Shown here in pieces: positions 60,536-64,000 of a stretch of DNA of 64,000 nucleotides (the stretch's first letter is position 1; each line of letters begins with the position of its first letter). Both the position numbers and the translations under genes were made by a program. The notes under the pieces were generated by a model that was not told the origin of the DNA, made no database searches, and was given only the letters and a program-made list of their open reading frames with translations. This stretch comes from Muribaculum sp. (GTDB taxonomy: Bacteria; Bacteroidota; Bacteroidia; Bacteroidales; Muribaculaceae). The DNA lies in contig VSOZ01000013.1 in NCBI GenBank assembly GCA_009775095.1, positions 1-64,000 of the forward strand, read 5' to 3'.

Positions 60536-61533
60536 TGTCCTACAGCATTGATTAAAATATCGTCGGCTTGTCGGCCTTGTACAGCCACACGGAAATGCGC
60601 CGGCGTTAGCCCGTAAAAGTTTGACGCGTCACGTATAAGTATGCCGTGGCGCTCTATAAGCCATTCCTTAAGACTCCGTGAACTTCCTTCAGGCAGACAG
60701 CACAACATAAAGTTACAGTCAGTCGGCTCCACGGCTACTCCGAGTCTACGTAGCCCGTCGGAAAGGCGCAGCGCCTCCTCATGCATGGTCCGGGCATCTA
60801 TGGCATATTCTTGTTTACGACCGAGAAGAAAACGGGCCGCCTCGATAGCCGGACCATTGACCGACCACGGCATACGACGTGCCCGCATACGGTCAAGCAG
60901 AGCCGCCGCCCCCGTAGCATAACCGATGCGCAGACCGGGAACGGAAAACCGCTTTGTAAGCGAATTAAGCAATATGACATTGTCGTAATCGACAGCTTCG
61001 GCAGCGGTCATTACCGGCAGTATCGTATAGTCGGCATAAGCCTGATCAATTACAAAAACTGCGTCACCACGGCGTGTTACCAATCCGTCGAGGACGGCTT
61101 TGTCAATAACCCGTCCGCAAGGATTTCCGGGATTGCATATCCACACGACCGCAGCCTCCGCGGGAATGTCGTGCAACGACATACAGTTCACTATATGATG
61201 ACGATAAAGAGTACAGGCGTCGGCATACTCGCTGAAAGTCGGCTGCAAAACGGCCGACGTCATTCCCTCCATGGCTCCGGCGATAAGATATATAGCCTCC
61301 GTAGCGCCGTTGGTTACCGTAACGCAGTCAGGCTCCACACCCGCTTCATGGGCAAGCTGCCGCTCAAGAGCGGCAGGCACCGGCTCGGGATAATTGGTTA
61401 CAGCCTCACTGCATGATGCCAAATGCCTCATGAGGGGTGTATGATCGACTCCACACAATATGTTTGAGCTGAAATTATAGCGCACCGCCGATGCTCCGTA
61501 GCGGTATATGTCATCGCCGTGCCCTTCAGTCAT
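60514..61533 (-). CDS. cobD: Threonine-phosphate decarboxylase CobD-like aminotransferase-fold enzyme
   Basis: This PLP enzyme makes aminopropanol phosphate from L-threonine O-3-phosphate for the cobalamin nucleotide loop. The 339-residue fold type I protein starts at ATG 61533 (MTEGHGDDIYRYG); the open frame further upstream is rejected because it runs through cobQ. It has FSSNILCGVDH, TNGATEAIYLIAG, VWICNPGNPCGR, the PLP-lysine motif SLTKRFSVPGLRIGY and a C-terminal FRVAVQ Arg for carboxylate binding. It overlaps cobQ by 8 bp and cbiB by 22 bp. Confidence 0.92.
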   Translation of the reverse strand: MTEGHGDDIYRYGASAVRYNFSSNILCGVDHTPLMRHLASCSEAVTNYPEPVPAALERQLAHEAGVEPDCVTVTNGATEAIYLIAGAMEGMTSAVLQPTFSEYADACTLYRHHIVNCMSLHDIPAEAAVVWICNPGNPCGRVIDKAVLDGLVTRRGDAVFVIDQAYADYTILPVMTAAEAVDYDNVILLNSLTKRFSVPGLRIGYATGAAALLDRMRARRMPWSVNGPAIEAARFLLGRKQEYAIDARTMHEEALRLSDGLRRLGVAVEPTDCNFMLCCLPEGSSRSLKEWLIERHGILIRDASNFYGLTPAHFRVAVQGRQADDILINAVGQWMSLSL

Positions 61534-63004
61534 CGCACTCCATGATTTTGTAAAGACGGTCAATGTCCACATACTCGCGCAGCAAGTCGGCAAGCGCATC
61601 ATAACCTCGTTCACGTATTGACGCTCGGTCGTTGAACGGCATGGCACATACATCGGGGAACGAGGCAAATATGTATTCCAGCACGGCAACATTGTCAAGA
61701 AGTCCGTGTATATAACTGCCGATGCAATTACCGGAGCGGCAACCGTCGGGCAGCACCCCGTCAATCAGATTAAGCGTCGCGGCATCATCTTCTACCACAG
61801 TGGAGCCCATATGTATCTCGTAGCCCATGCAACCGCGCTCGTCGTCCAAGAATCGGAACCTCACCTGCCGGGTGATCTTTTCACCCATGATCGTTGTCCT
61901 TACAGGCAAAAGCCCGAGACCCGCAACCGTGGCGGGCATTCCTTCAACTCCGTAAGGGTCGGCTATCTCAAGCCCCAGCATCTGGTATCCGCCACATATG
62001 CCGACCACCGTTTTCCCTGAACGGGCGGCGGCACATACAGCATCGGCCATGCCGTTTTCACGGAGTTTACGTAGGTCGGATATTGTGGATTTACTGCCGG
62101 GCAGAATGACAATGTCGGCATCGGCTACATCTTCCGGAGTCCCGGCATAATACAGATGAATACGCCCGTGGGCTTCGAGAGCGTCAAAATCGGTAAAATT
62201 AGATATGTGCTCCGACCTTACAACCGCCACATTTACTTTACCGAAAACGGCACGGCAAGACTTTCCTTCAAGCGCCACGGAGTCCTCGGCCTCGATATTT
62301 ATATCTTTAAAATAGGGCACCACACCGAGCACCGGCACCCCGCAGGTGCGTTCTATTATAGCGCGCCCTTCATCGAAAAGACGCATGTCGCCTCTAAATT
62401 TATTGATTATCACGCCCTTGATGCGGCTGCGGTCATCCGGCTCCTGAAGCATGACAGAACCATAAACGCTTGCAAATACTCCGCCACGGTCAATGTCGGC
62501 CACAAGTATTACTGACGCGTCGGCATAGCGAGCCATCGACATGTTTACAAGGTCGGTATCGCGCAGATTAAGTTCGGCAATGCTTCCCGCCCCCTCCATA
62601 ACGACAGGATTATAACGTGCGGCCAAACGGTCGTAAGCGGCATGTACTTCGGCCCGCAGCTCTTCACGCCCCTCACGCCTGAAGTAATCGTAAGCGTCAC
62701 GGTTGCCTATAGGACGCCCGTTGAGCACAACCTGCGAGGTGCGCTCGCCCGACGGCTTAAGGAGCAGCGGGTTCATGTCGGTACAGCACTCCACACCGGC
62801 AGCTTCGGCCTGAACAGCTTGAGCGCGGCCTATCTCCAGCCCGTCGGGGGTGGCATAGGAGTTCAAGGCCATATTCTGGGCCTTGAACGGAGCCGGAGCA
62901 TAGCCGTCCTGCCTGAAAATGCGGCACAATCCGGTGGCAATAACACTCTTGCCGACATCGCTGCCCGTACCGGCCAACATGATTGATGATAATCTCTTTC
63001 GCAT
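61526..63004 (-). CDS. cobQ: Cobyric acid synthase CobQ
   Basis: This enzyme amidates adenosylcobyrinic acid a,c-diamide at four positions, using glutamine and ATP. The 492-residue protein has an N-terminal dethiobiotin-synthetase-like domain with the P-loop-like GTGSDVGKSV and APFKAQNMALNSY, ILVADIDRGGVFAS and GVIINKFRGD. The C-terminal class I glutaminase-like domain has the Cys in VVGICGGYQMLG (about 325) and a His in YIHGLLDN. ATG 63004 is preferred to a GTG at 63028. No cobalamin riboswitch fits in the 84-bp gap upstream. Confidence 0.95.
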   Translation of the reverse strand: MRKRLSSIMLAGTGSDVGKSVIATGLCRIFRQDGYAPAPFKAQNMALNSYATPDGLEIGRAQAVQAEAAGVECCTDMNPLLLKPSGERTSQVVLNGRPIGNRDAYDYFRREGREELRAEVHAAYDRLAARYNPVVMEGAGSIAELNLRDTDLVNMSMARYADASVILVADIDRGGVFASVYGSVMLQEPDDRSRIKGVIINKFRGDMRLFDEGRAIIERTCGVPVLGVVPYFKDINIEAEDSVALEGKSCRAVFGKVNVAVVRSEHISNFTDFDALEAHGRIHLYYAGTPEDVADADIVILPGSKSTISDLRKLRENGMADAVCAAARSGKTVVGICGGYQMLGLEIADPYGVEGMPATVAGLGLLPVRTTIMGEKITRQVRFRFLDDERGCMGYEIHMGSTVVEDDAATLNLIDGVLPDGCRSGNCIGSYIHGLLDNVAVLEYIFASFPDVCAMPFNDRASIRERGYDALADLLREYVDIDRLYKIMECDD

Positions 63005-63088
63005 TGCAAATGATAGAATTCTATCCACAAATATACGCAGAATATTTGATGAAAAGAGATTTTAGTACAGTTACAAGTAAAGAAACGT

Positions 63089-64000
63089 TCAGTACAGGAG
63101 GCCGAACATCCACAAGGGGATTTTGTTGTTGTAGCCGACCTCGACGTCATCTATTGCGAGGTAGCTGTCAGGCTCGTCTTTTATCTGGTCGAAACTTTTG
63201 TTCCTGCCACCGACTTCAAAGAGCATCTTACGTGCCACAAGAAAATCGCCTTTGGGCGCCAGAAGCACTTCATCGACCGCACTCACCTGATTGTAGAAGA
63301 ATGTCTCGCGCAATGTGCCCTTGTCTACGCACTCGCTGAGAGCGTACATAAGATTGGGGTTCTCAAGATATATCTTGTCGGGCCGCGAAAGATTTCGATA
63401 ATTTTTCGGTTCGAAGGACAACAATGACAACAATCCTCCCCGCTCAAGCGAATAGAGCATCTTAAGCCCCTGCTCCCTCGTGGTCTCAAGCTCTCTGTAC
63501 AGCTCTGCCATTTTGGGAGTGTGAGGCACTCTCTCGGCAAGAATCATCAGCATCTTTCTGACCTTTCTAATAGTGGAGAACTGCACATCGTCCACCGCCG
63601 GCATGTCGGCCTCTATCACCTGACGGGCCACATCCTGAAGCCTCATCCCGTAACCTTGATAAGTATCCTTATAAAACGGGTAATAGCCTTGCCGCAGATA
63701 CTTCTCAAACAGAGGAAGTATCTTGACATTCTCCGTTACCGACGAAGCTATCGACATGTGATTCTTCAGAAGCGTTTTTATATCGATCTGCGGAATATCG
63801 GCGACACCCTCAAACTTAAGATATTCTCTAAACGACATTCCGGCAAGCGTATATACTATCTGCCTCCGCGACAGGTCGCCCTGCTTGTGGTCAATCTCAA
63901 GCATCGATGAGCCGGTATATACTATGTGCAGGTCGGGATAATCGTCATACAGATTTTTTATGGCCGTCTGCCAGTCGGGATACCGATGTACCTCGTCGAG
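63089..64000 (-). CDS. AAA_14/DUF4143-family ATPase, cut by the right window edge
   Basis: Only the C-terminal 303 residues are in the window; the Walker A end lies beyond 64000. The visible part starts at the Walker B LDEVHRYPDW, then VYTGSSMLEID (sensor-like), SFREYLKFEGV, a winged-helix stretch (MAELYRELETTREQGLKML) and a DUF4143-type C-terminus with FEVGGRNKSFDQIK. It belongs to the same broad family as the ATPase at 13166-14449 but is a distant relative. It lies upstream of cobQ on the same strand; a functional link is unlikely. Confidence 0.85.
   Translation of the reverse strand, partial: LDEVHRYPDWQTAIKNLYDDYPDLHIVYTGSSMLEIDHKQGDLSRRQIVYTLAGMSFREYLKFEGVADIPQIDIKTLLKNHMSIASSVTENVKILPLFEKYLRQGYYPFYKDTYQGYGMRLQDVARQVIEADMPAVDDVQFSTIRKVRKMLMILAERVPHTPKMAELYRELETTREQGLKMLYSLERGGLLSLLSFEPKNYRNLSRPDKIYLENPNLMYALSECVDKGTLRETFFYNQVSAVDEVLLAPKGDFLVARKMLFEVGGRNKSFDQIKDEPDSYLAIDDVEVGYNNKIPLWMFGLLY

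Noticed and set aside
59567..60616. 349-residue frame on the plus strand
   Set aside because: Antisense to cbiB and the end of cobD; no family match by eye.
63005..63088. Possible cobalamin riboswitch before cobQ
   Set aside because: The gap is only 84 bp and lacks the conserved B12-box-like segments.

Overview
The window looks like a chromosomal segment of a gut Bacteroidales, probably of the Muribaculaceae/Bacteroides type. The basis is two SusC/SusD polysaccharide utilisation loci (PULs), a type V (Mfa/Fim-type) fimbrial operon with DUF3575 and FimB/Mfa2 proteins, Bacteroidetes-style -7 boxes (TAnnTTTG) before several operons, weak Shine-Dalgarno sequences, and a tmRNA whose tag ends GENNYALAA. 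The genus-level placement is inference.

Layout. 1-519 is non-coding and rich in inverted repeats. 520-2061 holds two PEGA-like envelope proteins that share a nearly identical C-terminal domain. 2204-4459 (minus) is a quinol-type nitric oxide reductase, divergent from lutABC (4666-7506, lactate oxidation). 7685-13151 is cvpA followed by the sufBCDS Fe-S assembly operon. A DUF4143 AAA ATPase (13166-14449, minus) follows, with 32-bp tandem repeats in front of it. 14755-26711 is a compact fructan PUL: susD and susC, a hybrid two-component regulator with a periplasmic sugar-binding domain, a GH32 fructanase, an MFS permease and a fructokinase.

The tmRNA gene ssrA lies at 26812-27209. About 400 bp of its downstream sequence, including the terminator, is repeated at 30345-30727, directly after a decayed second copy of the tmRNA 3' end (30311-30344). 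Between the copies sits a three-gene cassette (helix-turn-helix protein, AbiEii-like nucleotidyltransferase, metallophosphoesterase). A 28-bp perfect palindrome overlaps its promoter and a degenerate palindrome follows it. This looks like an integrated defence or toxin-antitoxin island and is the best candidate for an undescribed system here.

30733-31788 (minus) is a choloylglycine-hydrolase family enzyme and 32163-32633 a DUF6291-like protein. 32894-46815 (all minus) is an alpha-glucan-type PUL: a SusR-like regulator, SusC, SusD, a four-repeat SusE-like protein, a clan GH-D glycosidase lipoprotein, GH97, and a six-hairpin glycosidase with a carbohydrate-binding tail. It has no GH13. A DUF5106/thioredoxin lipoprotein (46936-47934, minus) follows.

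48277-57219 is the fimbrial operon: DUF3575 protein, major fimbrillin, Mfa2/FimB-like anchor, an accessory fimbrillin, and two tandem tip-adhesin paralogues with conserved N-terminal halves and diverged C-terminal regions. After it come a BNR_4-type protein, a low-GC RhuM protein, three late cobalamin-pathway genes (cobQ, cobD, cbiB) and a second DUF4143-type ATPase cut by the right edge. No rRNA, tRNA, CRISPR array, insertion sequence or integrase gene was recognised.
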